Assembly: GCA_947174945.1 (NCBI GenBank)
Contig: CAMWKZ010000020.1
Location: 1-43,387 of the forward strand
Reading direction: 5' to 3'
From: an uncultured Prevotellaceae bacterium
Lineage (GTDB): Bacteria; Bacteroidota; Bacteroidia; Bacteroidales; Bacteroidaceae
Length of the DNA: 43,387 bases
A program made the position numbers and the translations under genes. Shown here piece by piece: positions 14,778-24,179 of the stretch. The notes under the pieces were generated by a model. That model did no database searches. It was not told where the DNA came from and saw nothing but the letters and a program-made list of their open reading frames with translations. Positions within the stretch are counted from its first letter, which is position 1. Each line of letters starts with the position of its first letter.

Positions 14778-16033
14778 AGGAAAGGCTGCAGCAGGTGGGA
14801 GAACCAGCCGCGGAACTTCTGCCACCCCGTGCGAAACTCGTCCCATGACTGCTCTGTCAGTTCAAAACTTTTCTGCTTGTCACGCTGGAACATATTATCC
14901 AGTTCGCGCGTTGTCGCCTTGTCAATGATAACGGCATTCTCCTCGAAGTCGCATTTCAGACTGCGGGCATCCAAGTTGGTGCTGCCCACAGTGCAATACC
15001 GTCCGTCAACCATCATGATTTTAGAGTGGTGGAATCCGGGCTTATAGAGCCATATTTTGGCTCCGCGCTTCATGAGTTTATGTGCCTGATACAGGGCGCA
15101 GTCGGGGGTCAGCGGAATGTCACTCTTTGCTGACAGTAGGATTTCGACCTTTACGCCTCGGCGGATGGCCCGTGTCAAGGCTCGCGTAACGGTGGGAATC
15201 AGGGTGAAGTAGGGGTTAATGATATGGATAGAGTCCTGCGCCTGCTCAATGGCGTTGATATAGAAGGTGCGCATGATTTTGGGTGTAACGCCCGGCTCAC
15301 GGTTGATAATGCCCACCATTTTGTGCCCCTTGGTATAGGTGGTGTCGGGCTTCAGCGATTCAAAGCGGGTCAGCGTTCCGCCTCGGTAGTATTTCATACC
15401 ACTGACGCTTTGCCCTGTTGTGCGGTTCCATATTCGCAGGAAGATGCGTTGCAGCTCGTTGACGGCATCGCCCTCTATACGACAGTGCATATCGCGCCAC
15501 TCGCCAACCTCCTCCGTACCTTTTATATAATAGTCGGCCACGTTCATGCCACCCGTATAGGCTATCTGCCCGTCAATAATGACAATCTTGCGGTGGTCGC
15601 GCCCAAAGATGTGGTTGACCCACGGGAATCGGATGGGGGAGTACTCCACGATGTCAATGCTGTCGGCACGGAGCGCCTTCAGGTGGTATTTCTTCAGTGG
15701 CTGGTTGTTGGAGTCGTTGCCAAAACCATCGAACATGGCGCGTACCTCAACGCCCTCCTTGCGCTTCTCGCCCAGTATGTCGAACAGCAACGAGGCAATG
15801 GAGTCGTTGCGAAAGTTAAAGTACTCTAAGTGGATGCTGCTCTTGGCTTGACGGATGGCACGGAACATATCGTCGAACTTCTCCTGTCCCGACATGAGCA
15901 GGGTTACGCTGTTATCGTGAGAGAAACGGATACCGTTCTCACGCAGGGTCTGTACCATCAGCGAGTCGCTTGTCTGCGCATTGGCAGACAAGCATAGTGC
16001 TGACGCGAAAATGATAGAAAGTCTTTTGAACAT
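14774..16033 (-). CDS. Phospholipase D-family protein, cardiolipin-synthase-like
   Basis: A 419-aa two-HKD protein with a signal-like N-terminus (SANAQ near residue 20). Motif one is HRKIVIIDGQIAYTGGMN (~165) and motif two HHSKIMMVDGRYCTVGSTN (~345), the HxKx4D pairs that make the active site. These resemble bacterial cardiolipin synthases (ClsA/B), which join two phosphatidylglycerols, but the usual two N-terminal membrane helices are replaced by an export signal, so the protein may act in the periplasm on lipids or another phosphodiester. The ATG overlaps the stop of the upstream regulator by 1 bp, so it is the last gene of the kdsA-kdsD-regulator operon, suggesting an envelope role. Confidence 0.87.
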   Translation of the reverse strand: MFKRLSIIFASALCLSANAQTSDSLMVQTLRENGIRFSHDNSVTLLMSGQEKFDDMFRAIRQAKSSIHLEYFNFRNDSIASLLFDILGEKRKEGVEVRAMFDGFGNDSNNQPLKKYHLKALRADSIDIVEYSPIRFPWVNHIFGRDHRKIVIIDGQIAYTGGMNVADYYIKGTEEVGEWRDMHCRIEGDAVNELQRIFLRIWNRTTGQSVSGMKYYRGGTLTRFESLKPDTTYTKGHKMVGIINREPGVTPKIMRTFYINAIEQAQDSIHIINPYFTLIPTVTRALTRAIRRGVKVEILLSAKSDIPLTPDCALYQAHKLMKRGAKIWLYKPGFHHSKIMMVDGRYCTVGSTNLDARSLKCDFEENAVIIDKATTRELDNMFQRDKQKSFELTEQSWDEFRTGWQKFRGWFSHLLQPFL

Positions 16034-19000
16034 TACTGCCTCTTGTTCTTCAGTCGGTACTCAAGGGGAGTCATGCCGAACTTCTCCTTAAAGATGTTAA
16101 TAAAGTTCTCAGCCGTCATGAAGCCCACGTTGATAGCCAGCTCGCTCATGTTGATGTTGGTCGTAATCAGCAGTGTGCAGGCGTGTTTCAGGCGCAGCTC
16201 GCGGACAATCTCAGCCGGCGTCTTGGTCGTGATGTTACGAATCTTATGGAAGAAGGGAACACGTCCCATGCCCATAGCTGATGCCATTTCGTCAAGACTA
16301 ATCTGGCCGCGGCTCATGTTCTGCAGCACGAACTGCTCCACGTTACGCATGAGCTGCTGGTCCATGAAGTTATTCATCGAGTAGTCGCCGATGGTATTGC
16401 CCTCATAATACTTGGCCAGCATGTTGTTTTCGTTAGGAGCCTCGGCGGCAGGCTGCTCCTGTTCAGGCTGCATCGTCGCCTCGGTTGTGTTGTCTGGCTG
16501 TGCATTGCTGCTCTTCACGTCGTCGTCATAAACCATCGTAGCCGTTGTCATGCTGGCGTTCTGGCCCTCCAGCATTCGGGTCTCCTTGCCCTCGATAACG
16601 TTCTGGTTCACCTCGATAGGAGCCAAACCTAACAGCTTGTTGAAGCGGAGCACAGCCTCTTGCATATTGAACGGCTTGGCCAGATAATCATCAGCGGCCA
16701 GTGTGATATTCAGGTCTGCCATGTCCTGCTGGGTAAGCACACCGTCGGTAAGCAGTACAAACTTGGTTCTGCTTCTGCGTGGGTCTGACTTGAACTGGTT
16801 GCAAAGCTCGCTGCCTGTCATGGTACCCATATCTTGTTTGCAGATAACGATGTCGGCGTTCAGCGTTTCAATATCGGGCAGAGCATCTTTGATGTTGTCG
16901 TAGGTGTGGAAGTTGTAGACGTCGCGCAGGTGGGCGTTCATAAAGGCAAGGAAGTCGTGGCTGGTGTCAATGAGCACCACGCTGAACTTCTTAGACTGCT
17001 CGTCAACCTTGAGAGAGCGCACGTCAACGGCCAGTTCCTTGGTGTTGGAAGCCGTCAGAGCCACCTCGCCACGGTCGTTCAGCTCCAGCTTGTCCTTGGC
17101 TGACGACTCTGCCTTCTTCTCCGGGTTCTCCAACGTGCTTTGCATCTCCGATATGCGGGTGATGACCTGCAGCATCTGGAAGTGGAGCGAGTTCAGCTGT
17201 TCACGACCCTCGAGGGATTGCTCCTTCTCGGCCATGTTGCCTATGATGGTGGTCATGCGGGCCATAGGCTGGCGCAGCTCGTCGCTGGTTAGCTTGATTT
17301 CCTCGCGCTGGCGTTTCAGCTCGTCAATAACGGTCTTCTTGCGCTTCCATACAGCTCTGAACTTCTGGATGCCATATCGCCAGATGGCCAAGGTCAGGAT
17401 GGCAATGATGACATAGACGGTCAGCATCCACCACGACAGCCACCACGGGCGGTCAATAGTGATTTCGAGTGTGCGCTCCTGATTGCTGACGGCACCGTCG
17501 GCACTGACAGCCTTGACGTGCAGGACATACTTACCGCTGGCCAAGTTGTGGAACCTGACCCCGTGCAGCAGGGCATCGCCGTTGCGCCAGTCGTGGTCCA
17601 GCCCTTCCATCCAGTACATGAACTGCAAGCGCTCGCCCTGATTGTAGTTACCAGCGGCAAACTTAATGGAGAAGCTGTTCTGATTGTTGCTCAGTTCTAT
17701 CTTCTTACTCTCGTTAAGAGCCTGAGGCAGAATAATGTTGCCGTCGTATTCGACGCCCGTCAGGATTTCCTCCTCGCCGACGAAGAGCTGTGTCAGCATG
17801 ACGCGCGGCAGCGACTCCTGCTCGTCCTTGCTGTCCTGACGCACCCAGTTGACACCATACAGTCCGCCGAGCAACACGTTGCCGTCCTGCTTCGTCAGGA
17901 TGGCTCCCATATTGAACTCGTTGCTCTGCAAGCCGTCGCTAACGTCATAGTTGTACAGTCCGTAGTTGAAAGTGCCGTCTTCGTGGTTGCGTTGCACGAC
18001 GACGCGGCTGACACCGTTGCTGGTGGTAATCCAGATGCTATGGTTCTTGTCCTCCGCGATACCGCATACCGAGTTGTTACACAGTCCGTCCTTCTCGGTA
18101 ATGTAGTTTAGCTCGTCGTTGTCTAAGTTCAGGATGTTGAGGCCCTCGCGCGTTCCAATCCATATCAGGCCACGCGAGTCTTCATGTACTTGGGTGATGT
18201 AGTTGTTCGTAAATGCTGCCAGATTGGTCGTGTTACCCGTCAGCACCGTCTTCTTGCGGTTTGAGAGGTTGAGAATTACCAGCCCCTCGCCCGTGCCAAT
18301 CAGCAGGTTGTTGTTCTTGCCGTAGAACAACGACGTGATGTTATTGGTGTTTAGCATCCCGTTCTCCCTCGTGTACGAAGAGAAGGTGTTCATCTTTGGG
18401 TTATACACCTGCAATCCACCGTTGGTGGCAATCCACAGGTTGCCAGTCTGGTCGCTGCAAAGGGCGTTGATGTGGTCGTCAATCACCGTCTTCATGCTGT
18501 CACGGGACACAGAGTAGAAAGTGCTGGCACCGTCCTTGATACGGGTCAGTCCGTTCTGTTTGGAACCCACCCACAGGCTACCGTCGGGCGTGGTCGTCAG
18601 GGCTGAAACCTTATGACTGGCCAACGGGCCTTCGTAGCCGATGACACCCTTGTCGCCCGTGCCGTACCAGATGTGGCCGTCCTTGTCCTGCGTTATTGCC
18701 GTGATGTCGCCGTTGATGAGCGACTGGAACTTATAGATGTTGTTGCCGTAGTAGGCCAGTCCAGACTTCTCCGTACCCACCCAGAGCAGGTCGGTGTCGT
18801 CGATGTAGACACTCTGAATGCCAATGACATCCTGCGTCTTCTGGCTGTTGGCACGATAGGGCTGCACGGGCTCCATCTCGTGGTTGTTCACGTTGGTGCG
18901 TATCAGCCCCGTGCGGTCCGTTCCTATCCAGATGTTACCGTTGCGGTCGCCCGCCATGCCGTTCACGCTGTGGTCAACGCTGATGCCCGTCAGCCCGAGC

Positions 19001-19779
19001 TGGTTGCCGATGGTGGTGTCCCACACGTTGGTGTTCTTGTTGTAGAGCATCAGCGTGCCTTGACCGTAAAGCCAGATGTTATCCATCTGGTCGGCAAACA
19101 CCTTCAGCGAGTTCGTCTTACGCAGTCCCTGCCGAGCCACGTAGTCGGTCTGCCACACCGTGTGCTGCTGGTGCATGATGTCGCAGCACACCAGCTTGCC
19201 GTCGTTATAGACAAGGATGGCACCGTCGCGGCACTCGCCGATAGAGCAGATAACGCCCTGCGGGATGCCGTGCGCATCGTTGGTATAGCTGAACTCGTAG
19301 CTTGTCTGCTGCTGCATATTGTAGGCTATCACACCCTTGTTGGGAATCGATGCCCATACGTTCTTGTGACTGTCGACGTAGACAACGTTGGGCTGTCCTT
19401 CGATGCCCATGCGGCTGAAGGCCTGCTTCATGTCGCGCTCGAAGTTCTCCGACTGCGGATGATAGATGCAGTAGCCTGCCGAGGTGTGTATCAGCAGGGT
19501 ACCCTCCAGCGTCTCCTGAATGCTGCTGATGTAGCTGTCGGGCAGCGACGAGCCGTTTTGCGAGTTACACTGGAAGTTATGCAGGGTGTAGCCGTCGTAG
19601 CGGTAAAGGCCGGCGGGCGTTCCCAGCCACACATATCCTCGTGAGTCTTTGAGCACACAGTTAATCTGACTGCTGGTCAGTCCGTTGCGGGCATCCAGTG
19701 TCTTAAACAGGTAAACGCCTACAGCTGCCAATGGCAGTGCGAGCAGCAAGGCTAATAGTATTCTTCTCAGTATCTTCAT
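16033..19779 (-). CDS. Degenerate hybrid two-component regulator (propeller sensor, pseudo-receiver, AraC output)
   Basis: A 1248-aa membrane regulator laid out like a Bacteroidota hybrid two-component system. It has a signal/anchor at ~7-28, a periplasmic two-bladed propeller region (~30-690) with Reg_prop repeats (GLTSSQINCVLKDSRGYVWLGT and many WIGT/WVGT motifs), a Y_Y_Y-type domain (~700-775), a transmembrane helix (~780-803), a helical dimerisation stretch, a receiver-like domain (~930-1050) and an AraC HTH (~1145-1245). The phosphorelay is dead on paper: the His-box reads SDELRQPM (D833 in place of His), the HATPase domain is absent, and the receiver has K981 where the phospho-Asp belongs (DIVICKQDMGTMTG). 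The receiver Lys (LAKPF, 1035) remains. It lies 14 bp after kdsD. It probably signals by conformation; ligand unknown. Confidence 0.87.
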   Translation of the reverse strand: MKILRRILLALLLALPLAAVGVYLFKTLDARNGLTSSQINCVLKDSRGYVWLGTPAGLYRYDGYTLHNFQCNSQNGSSLPDSYISSIQETLEGTLLIHTSAGYCIYHPQSENFERDMKQAFSRMGIEGQPNVVYVDSHKNVWASIPNKGVIAYNMQQQTSYEFSYTNDAHGIPQGVICSIGECRDGAILVYNDGKLVCCDIMHQQHTVWQTDYVARQGLRKTNSLKVFADQMDNIWLYGQGTLMLYNKNTNVWDTTIGNQLGLTGISVDHSVNGMAGDRNGNIWIGTDRTGLIRTNVNNHEMEPVQPYRANSQKTQDVIGIQSVYIDDTDLLWVGTEKSGLAYYGNNIYKFQSLINGDITAITQDKDGHIWYGTGDKGVIGYEGPLASHKVSALTTTPDGSLWVGSKQNGLTRIKDGASTFYSVSRDSMKTVIDDHINALCSDQTGNLWIATNGGLQVYNPKMNTFSSYTRENGMLNTNNITSLFYGKNNNLLIGTGEGLVILNLSNRKKTVLTGNTTNLAAFTNNYITQVHEDSRGLIWIGTREGLNILNLDNDELNYITEKDGLCNNSVCGIAEDKNHSIWITTSNGVSRVVVQRNHEDGTFNYGLYNYDVSDGLQSNEFNMGAILTKQDGNVLLGGLYGVNWVRQDSKDEQESLPRVMLTQLFVGEEEILTGVEYDGNIILPQALNESKKIELSNNQNSFSIKFAAGNYNQGERLQFMYWMEGLDHDWRNGDALLHGVRFHNLASGKYVLHVKAVSADGAVSNQERTLEITIDRPWWLSWWMLTVYVIIAILTLAIWRYGIQKFRAVWKRKKTVIDELKRQREEIKLTSDELRQPMARMTTIIGNMAEKEQSLEGREQLNSLHFQMLQVITRISEMQSTLENPEKKAESSAKDKLELNDRGEVALTASNTKELAVDVRSLKVDEQSKKFSVVLIDTSHDFLAFMNAHLRDVYNFHTYDNIKDALPDIETLNADIVICKQDMGTMTGSELCNQFKSDPRRSRTKFVLLTDGVLTQQDMADLNITLAADDYLAKPFNMQEAVLRFNKLLGLAPIEVNQNVIEGKETRMLEGQNASMTTATMVYDDDVKSSNAQPDNTTEATMQPEQEQPAAEAPNENNMLAKYYEGNTIGDYSMNNFMDQQLMRNVEQFVLQNMSRGQISLDEMASAMGMGRVPFFHKIRNITTKTPAEIVRELRLKHACTLLITTNINMSELAINVGFMTAENFINIFKEKFGMTPLEYRLKNKRQ

Positions 19780-19793
19780 ATATACCTTATTTA

Positions 19794-20741
19794 TTATAGT
19801 ACACAGGCATAGCGGTCGACAATGCCCAGCAGATGGTTGGCGCTGTCGGTTACCAGTATGTTATGTATCTTGTATCTGTTCATTATCTCTTGTATGTCTG
19901 ATATTTTGGCCTGCGGGCCGACGGTCTTCGGGGTGCGCGTCATGATGTCGGCCACCGTGCGGCTAAAGAACTCGGCCTGCCATTTCTCCATCGCACGTCG
20001 GATGTCACCGTCGGTGATAAGCCCCTCTATCTGGTCGCCCTTCATGGCTACGCCCAGCCCCAGCTTACCCTTGCTGACAAGGATGATAGCGCTGCCTAAC
20101 TGCATATCCGCCGTCAGGATGGGCAGGTGCTCGGTCAGCATCACGTCCTGTGCCGTGGTGAGCAGCCGCTTGCCCAGCTCGCCCCCCGGGTGGAACTGTG
20201 CAAAGTCCTGCGGCTGGAAGTTGCGCTCCTCCATCAAGGCAACGGCCAGGGCATCGCCCATCGCCAGCGTTGCCGTGGTCGAACTGGTGGGAGCCAAGTT
20301 CAGCGGGCAGGCTTCTTTCCTGACGCTGATATTCAGGTGGCAGGTGGAATATTTGGCCAGCAGCGACTGCGGGTTGCCGCTCATGCCGATAATAGGAATC
20401 TGCCTGTGCAGCACCACGGGTATAAACCTAAGCAGCTCGTCCGTCTGGCCAGAGTTGGATATAGCCAGCACCACGTCGTTCGTTGAGAGTACGCCGAGGT
20501 CGCCGTGGAATGCGTCAAGCGGATTGACGAAGAAAGCCGGTGTACCCGTGGAGGCCAGCGTCGCCGCTATCTTGGCACCGATGTGCCCGCTCTTGCCCAC
20601 GCCCGTGACGATGACCTTGCCGCTGCACGCCATGATGAGTGCCACGGCACGGTCGAAGTTGTCGTCCATCTGGGGTATCAGGTCGAGCACGGCCTGTGCT
20701 TCGTCCTTGATACATTGTATTGCGTGTTCTCTTACCGTCAT
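19794..20741 (-). CDS. kdsD: Arabinose-5-phosphate isomerase (KpsF/GutQ family)
   Basis: Converts ribulose 5-phosphate to arabinose 5-phosphate, the first step to Kdo for lipopolysaccharide. A SIS sugar-isomerase domain (~30-180) carries VIVTGVGKSGHIGAKIAATL and the DLGVLSTNDVVLAISNSGQTDELL signature; two CBS domains follow (~205-310, DVMLTEHLPILT and ADIMTRTPKTVGPQA). A 315-aa length is standard. It lies 11 bp after kdsA in the same operon, so both enzymes of the pathway branch are made together. Confidence 0.93.
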   Translation of the reverse strand: MTVREHAIQCIKDEAQAVLDLIPQMDDNFDRAVALIMACSGKVIVTGVGKSGHIGAKIAATLASTGTPAFFVNPLDAFHGDLGVLSTNDVVLAISNSGQTDELLRFIPVVLHRQIPIIGMSGNPQSLLAKYSTCHLNISVRKEACPLNLAPTSSTTATLAMGDALAVALMEERNFQPQDFAQFHPGGELGKRLLTTAQDVMLTEHLPILTADMQLGSAIILVSKGKLGLGVAMKGDQIEGLITDGDIRRAMEKWQAEFFSRTVADIMTRTPKTVGPQAKISDIQEIMNRYKIHNILVTDSANHLLGIVDRYACVL

Positions 20742-20752
20742 TGTTCCGTTTC

Positions 20753-21505
20753 CTATTGTCTCAATCTCTGAATCAGCTCGTCCAGCCTGTCCAGTTCCAG
20801 CATGTTGGCGGCATCGCTAAGGCCAAGGTCAGGGGTGGGATGCACCTCGAAGAACCAGCCCGTGGCTCCGAAAGCCTTGGCAGCCATAGCCATCTGCGGC
20901 ACGAAGCGACGGTCGCCGCCCGTCTTGTCAGCTCCGCCCGGTCGCTGTACGCTGTGGGTGCAGTCCATGACCACCGTGTCGACCAGCTCCAGCATATCGG
21001 GAATGTTGCGGAAGTCGACCACCAGATTGCCGTAGCCCATCATGTTGCCGCGTTCCGTCAGCCACACCTCCTGTGCTCCGGCTTCGCGAGCCTTTTCTAC
21101 GGGGTAGCGCATATCCTTGCCGCTCAGAAACTGGGCTTTCTTGATGTTCACCGTGCGCCCTGTTCTGGCCGCAGCCATTAGCAGGTCGGTCTGCCGGCAC
21201 AGGAATGCGGGTATCTGCACGATGTCAGCCACCTGCCCCACTGGCTCGGCTTGCCAAGCCTCGTGGATGTCGGTCAGCAGTCGCAACCCGTATTTAGCCT
21301 TCACGTCGCTCAACATCTGTAGCCCCTTGTCAATGCCCGGCCCCCGAAACGAGTGCAGCGAGGTGCGGTTGGCCTTGTCGAAGGAAGCTTTGAATATGAT
21401 GTCAGTGCCCTGTCGCTGGTTGATTTCCACCAGCTTCTTGGCCACGGTGTCCAGCAGTTCTGCCGACTCGATGACGCAGGGCCCTGCGATAAACGTTTGC
21501 TTCAT
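20753..21505 (-). CDS. kdsA: 3-deoxy-8-phosphooctulonate synthase
   Basis: Condenses phosphoenolpyruvate with arabinose 5-phosphate to Kdo-8-phosphate. The 250-aa barrel enzyme shows the family blocks FIAGPCVIESAELL at the N-terminus, FKASFDKANRTSLHSFRGPG, LLTDIHEAWQAEPVG, DIVQIPAFLCRQTDLL and CTHSVQRPGG. The Cys in AGPCVIES marks the metal-dependent class (class I has Asn there). I chose the ATG at 21505; the GTG at 21523 is in frame but lies only a few bases from the predicted transcript start. A TATCTTTG promoter box (21541-21534) drives this gene and, presumably, the whole four-gene operon. Confidence 0.94.
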   Translation of the reverse strand: MKQTFIAGPCVIESAELLDTVAKKLVEINQRQGTDIIFKASFDKANRTSLHSFRGPGIDKGLQMLSDVKAKYGLRLLTDIHEAWQAEPVGQVADIVQIPAFLCRQTDLLMAAARTGRTVNIKKAQFLSGKDMRYPVEKAREAGAQEVWLTERGNMMGYGNLVVDFRNIPDMLELVDTVVMDCTHSVQRPGGADKTGGDRRFVPQMAMAAKAFGATGWFFEVHPTPDLGLSDAANMLELDRLDELIQRLRQ

Positions 21506-21533
21506 AGCGTATACACGTTTCACTTTTCCCGAG

Positions 21534-21541
21534 CAAAGATA
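21534..21541 (-). promoter_or_regulatory. -7 box of the kdsA operon
   Basis: TATCTTTG on the minus strand fits TAnnTTTG and is 29 bp before the kdsA ATG. The upstream sequence is AT-rich without a clear -33 TTTG. Confidence 0.6.
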
Positions 21542-21662
21542 GTGAATATTTTACATAAAAGCATGATTTTGGTCAATTATTTAACGCAAAATAATGAATT
21601 AGGGAGGAAAACAGACGGTGTCGGCCCGTTTTCCCGTCCCGTCCGTGCGTATTGCCTCTTTT

Positions 21663-21746
21663 GGAAAGAACGGGCCTTACCCTCGGAAAGAACCGTTCTT
21701 TCCATGAGTAAGAGCCGTTCTTTCCGGGGGTAAGAGCCGTTCTTTC
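21663..21746. repeat. Nested palindrome array of GGAAAGAACGG units
   Basis: Four related units lie within 84 bp. GGAAAGAACGGGCCTTACCC (21663-21682) is the imperfect inverse of GGGTAAGAGCCGTTCTTTC (21728-21746); inside them lies a perfect palindrome GGAAAGAAC-C-GTTCTTTCC (21685-21703), followed by another direct GTAAGAGCCGTTCTTTCC (21708-21725). The array lies between the kdsA promoter and the 3' end of the mscS-type gene. It could act as a terminator-like structure or a REP-type element. Confidence 0.8.
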
Positions 21747-21757
21747 TCAGCCTTGCC

Positions 21758-24082
21758 TTAGTTCCTAATGTGTACGTCCTGTTGGGGGAATGGAATTTCG
21801 ATGCCGTTTTGGTTCAGCGTGTCGTAGATGGTACGCAGCACGTCGCTGATGACGTATGACTTCTTGACGGCATCGGCCCAGACGAACATCTTGAGGTTGA
21901 CGCTCGAGTCGCCCAGTTCGCCAACCACCGACTTCACCTTCTTCGTGTTGTCCATCCACTGGTGGTGCAGCCCGTCGACGGCTGCGTCGACCAGCGCAAT
22001 GACCTGTTGCAGGTTGCTGCCGTAGGCCACTCCGTAGGGTATCACCTGCAACACGTAGCCGTGGTTGCGCGTCAGGTTCTTGTAGTTCTTGGAGAACAGC
22101 TGCGAGTTCTGGAATGTGATGACCTCGCCGTAGAGCGACTCTATCACGGTCGACGTGTAGCTGATGCTGGTCACCTTGCCCATCGTGCCGTCTACCTGTA
22201 TCCAGTCGCCCACCTTGATGCGGCCCGTCATGAGCGAGATGCCGTAGTAGATGTTCTCGATAATGTCCTTCGACGCAAAGCCAATACCGGTCGACAAGCC
22301 GCCCGTCACCACCATCAGCCACTCCATCGATATGCCAAGGATGGCCATTGTTATCAGGAACCACGCTCCCCAGATTATCACCTGCACCACGTTCCTGCCC
22401 ATAACCTCACGGCTGGCTGCCGTCGACGCATCCTTGATTTCGTAGTGCATCCGCATCAGCTTCAGCACGGTGCGGTTGACGTAGGAGAAGATGAACCACA
22501 GGTTGACCACCAGCGAGAGCGACAGGATGCTGACCTTCAGGTGGCTCAGGTTGATGAAGTTGGTATTGAAAATGCGCCAGCACAGGTCTGACAGGTTAAA
22601 CACGTCGGCAGCCCACCAGATGCTAATCATGACGGAGCAGACCCCGAGGATGGGCAGCAGCACCTGATGCGACAGGTCGTAAACCCACGTCTTGGTGACG
22701 GGCTTCTCGCTGAAGCGGTGCTTGTCGCCATACAGCTTGATGTACTGCGACACGCAGGTGATGGTCAGGATGCAGGTCAGCTGCATGGTCCACCATATCA
22801 GTATCTGGACGGCTATCAGCGTATAGCCCGTCCACGAGCAGACGACGGAGGTAACGAACACCGTCAGCGATATGTAGGTGTAGAATATATCCGAGCGCGG
22901 AATGTTCTGGTTGTGCCGCCTGATGACGCTCCACTGCCACAGGGCGCAGAAGAGCAGTATCGGGGGGAATAGCACGTTGACCAGCTCGTTGGGAATCAGG
23001 ATGATGCGGAAGGCTATCACTAAGAAGCAGACAGCCAGCAGTGGGGTGTAGATGCGGAAGGCACTCTCTATCTGGTTGCCGTTGACGCGCAGCAACAGCG
23101 ATATGAGGATGACGCCCATCAGCCATGCAAACTCTACCAGCAGGTTGGAGGCCATGACGATGAAGTTCTGCTTGGTGATGACCATCGTCACGCCCAAGAT
23201 GAGGGCAAACGTGATGGTGGTCGTGGCCATGGTGATGCAGGCCCGTTTCTTCATAAACTCCTCGGTGCGCAGCCGTTTGGGCACTACGAAGCGGATGACG
23301 ATGAAATTGAGCAGTGAGGCAACGATGGCGTAGAGGATAGTGGAGAGGAGCAGGCCGAAAATCCAGCGTGAGTCCCATTGCGAGTTCTCGTTGGGCTTGT
23401 ACTTCTTCCTGACCGTCTGGGTCATCTCCTGCCACTGGGCGGGCCAGTTCTTCAGGATGCTCAGGAAGCTGTCGCCCCCGTTCTTGAAGATGCTGGTCTG
23501 TATATCGTTATACCGCTTCTGGGCGTAGTCGTTCAGGTGGCTCAGCCGCTTCTCCGTCGTGTTGTAGTAGCGGATGTAGTCCTGCATGGTGGTGCGGTTC
23601 TTCTTCAGCGAGTTGCGGATGCTGGTGGCCAGTGCCAGACAGCTGTCGCGGTCGGCCTTCGCCTTTTTGCTCAGTATGTTGACGGGCATGGCCTTCAGTG
23701 TGCCTATCAGCGAGTCGTAGCGGGCAATGTCGTTGTTGGTCTTGTTCAGGAACGTCTTAAACGGCAACCGCTGCCGCTGAAACTGCCGATACTGGTTGGT
23801 GGCCTCGTTGCAGGCGTATGTCAGGTCAAACACGTACTCTTGCTTCTGCGAGTACAGCATCAGCGAGTTCTGGTTCGAGCGCAGCATGGTCTCCATCAGC
23901 TGGTTGCGTACCGACTCGCTCTGCTTCTTGTTCTGCTCCGCCTGACCCGACAGCTCGTTGTGGTAGTTCGTCAGTTCCGTGCGCAGTATCTGCAACGTCT
24001 GGGGCAGGTCTTTCTCCTTCAGCACGGCCTGTGTGCCGAGGGTGACCAGCAGCGTCAGCAATATTGTTAAAAGCCTTTTCAT
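21758..24082 (-). CDS. Large MscS-type mechanosensitive channel
   Basis: A 774-aa, MscK/YbdG-like channel rather than a 286-aa MscS. A signal peptide (to ~A19) is followed by a periplasmic helical domain (~22-235) with many Gln/Asn/Lys heptads. About eight to ten membrane segments lie between ~240 and 605. The pore and upper beta-domain motifs read WLMVVTGGLSTGIGFASKDI, IENIYYGISLMTGRIKVGDW and MGKVTSISYTSTVIESLYGE, all diagnostic of the family. It ends with a short C-terminal cage. Its role is release of solutes on hypo-osmotic shock. A TAACTTTG promoter box and an AAAAAGGAG ribosome site precede the start. It is divergent from the kinase gene at 24180. Confidence 0.9.
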   Translation of the reverse strand: MKRLLTILLTLLVTLGTQAVLKEKDLPQTLQILRTELTNYHNELSGQAEQNKKQSESVRNQLMETMLRSNQNSLMLYSQKQEYVFDLTYACNEATNQYRQFQRQRLPFKTFLNKTNNDIARYDSLIGTLKAMPVNILSKKAKADRDSCLALATSIRNSLKKNRTTMQDYIRYYNTTEKRLSHLNDYAQKRYNDIQTSIFKNGGDSFLSILKNWPAQWQEMTQTVRKKYKPNENSQWDSRWIFGLLLSTILYAIVASLLNFIVIRFVVPKRLRTEEFMKKRACITMATTTITFALILGVTMVITKQNFIVMASNLLVEFAWLMGVILISLLLRVNGNQIESAFRIYTPLLAVCFLVIAFRIILIPNELVNVLFPPILLFCALWQWSVIRRHNQNIPRSDIFYTYISLTVFVTSVVCSWTGYTLIAVQILIWWTMQLTCILTITCVSQYIKLYGDKHRFSEKPVTKTWVYDLSHQVLLPILGVCSVMISIWWAADVFNLSDLCWRIFNTNFINLSHLKVSILSLSLVVNLWFIFSYVNRTVLKLMRMHYEIKDASTAASREVMGRNVVQVIIWGAWFLITMAILGISMEWLMVVTGGLSTGIGFASKDIIENIYYGISLMTGRIKVGDWIQVDGTMGKVTSISYTSTVIESLYGEVITFQNSQLFSKNYKNLTRNHGYVLQVIPYGVAYGSNLQQVIALVDAAVDGLHHQWMDNTKKVKSVVGELGDSSVNLKMFVWADAVKKSYVISDVLRTIYDTLNQNGIEIPFPQQDVHIRN

Positions 24083-24109
24083 CGTAGTGGTTTCTCCTTT
24101 TTGCGTGCA

Positions 24110-24117
24110 AAGTTAGA
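24110..24117 (-). promoter_or_regulatory. -7 box of the mscS-type gene
   Basis: TAACTTTG on the minus strand, 28 bp from the ATG at 24082; fits TAnnTTTG. Confidence 0.65.
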
Positions 24118-24159
24118 AATAAATTCTCATTCCTCCTTTCTAATTTCCCTTTTTTTCGT

Positions 24160-24167
24160 ACCTTTGT
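24160..24167 (+). promoter_or_regulatory. -7 box of the kinase-GH5 operon
   Basis: TACCTTTG, 13 bp before the ATG at 24180, fits TAnnTTTG. The transcript leader would be very short (about 5-8 nt). It is divergent from the promoter at 24110-24117. Confidence 0.65.
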
Positions 24168-24179
24168 AGCAAAAAGGAC

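Noticed and set aside
18613..19644. A 343-codon plus-strand open frame
   Set aside because: Antisense to the propeller region of the hybrid regulator, with Val/Ala/His/Arg-rich composition and no ribosome site; a shadow of the real gene.
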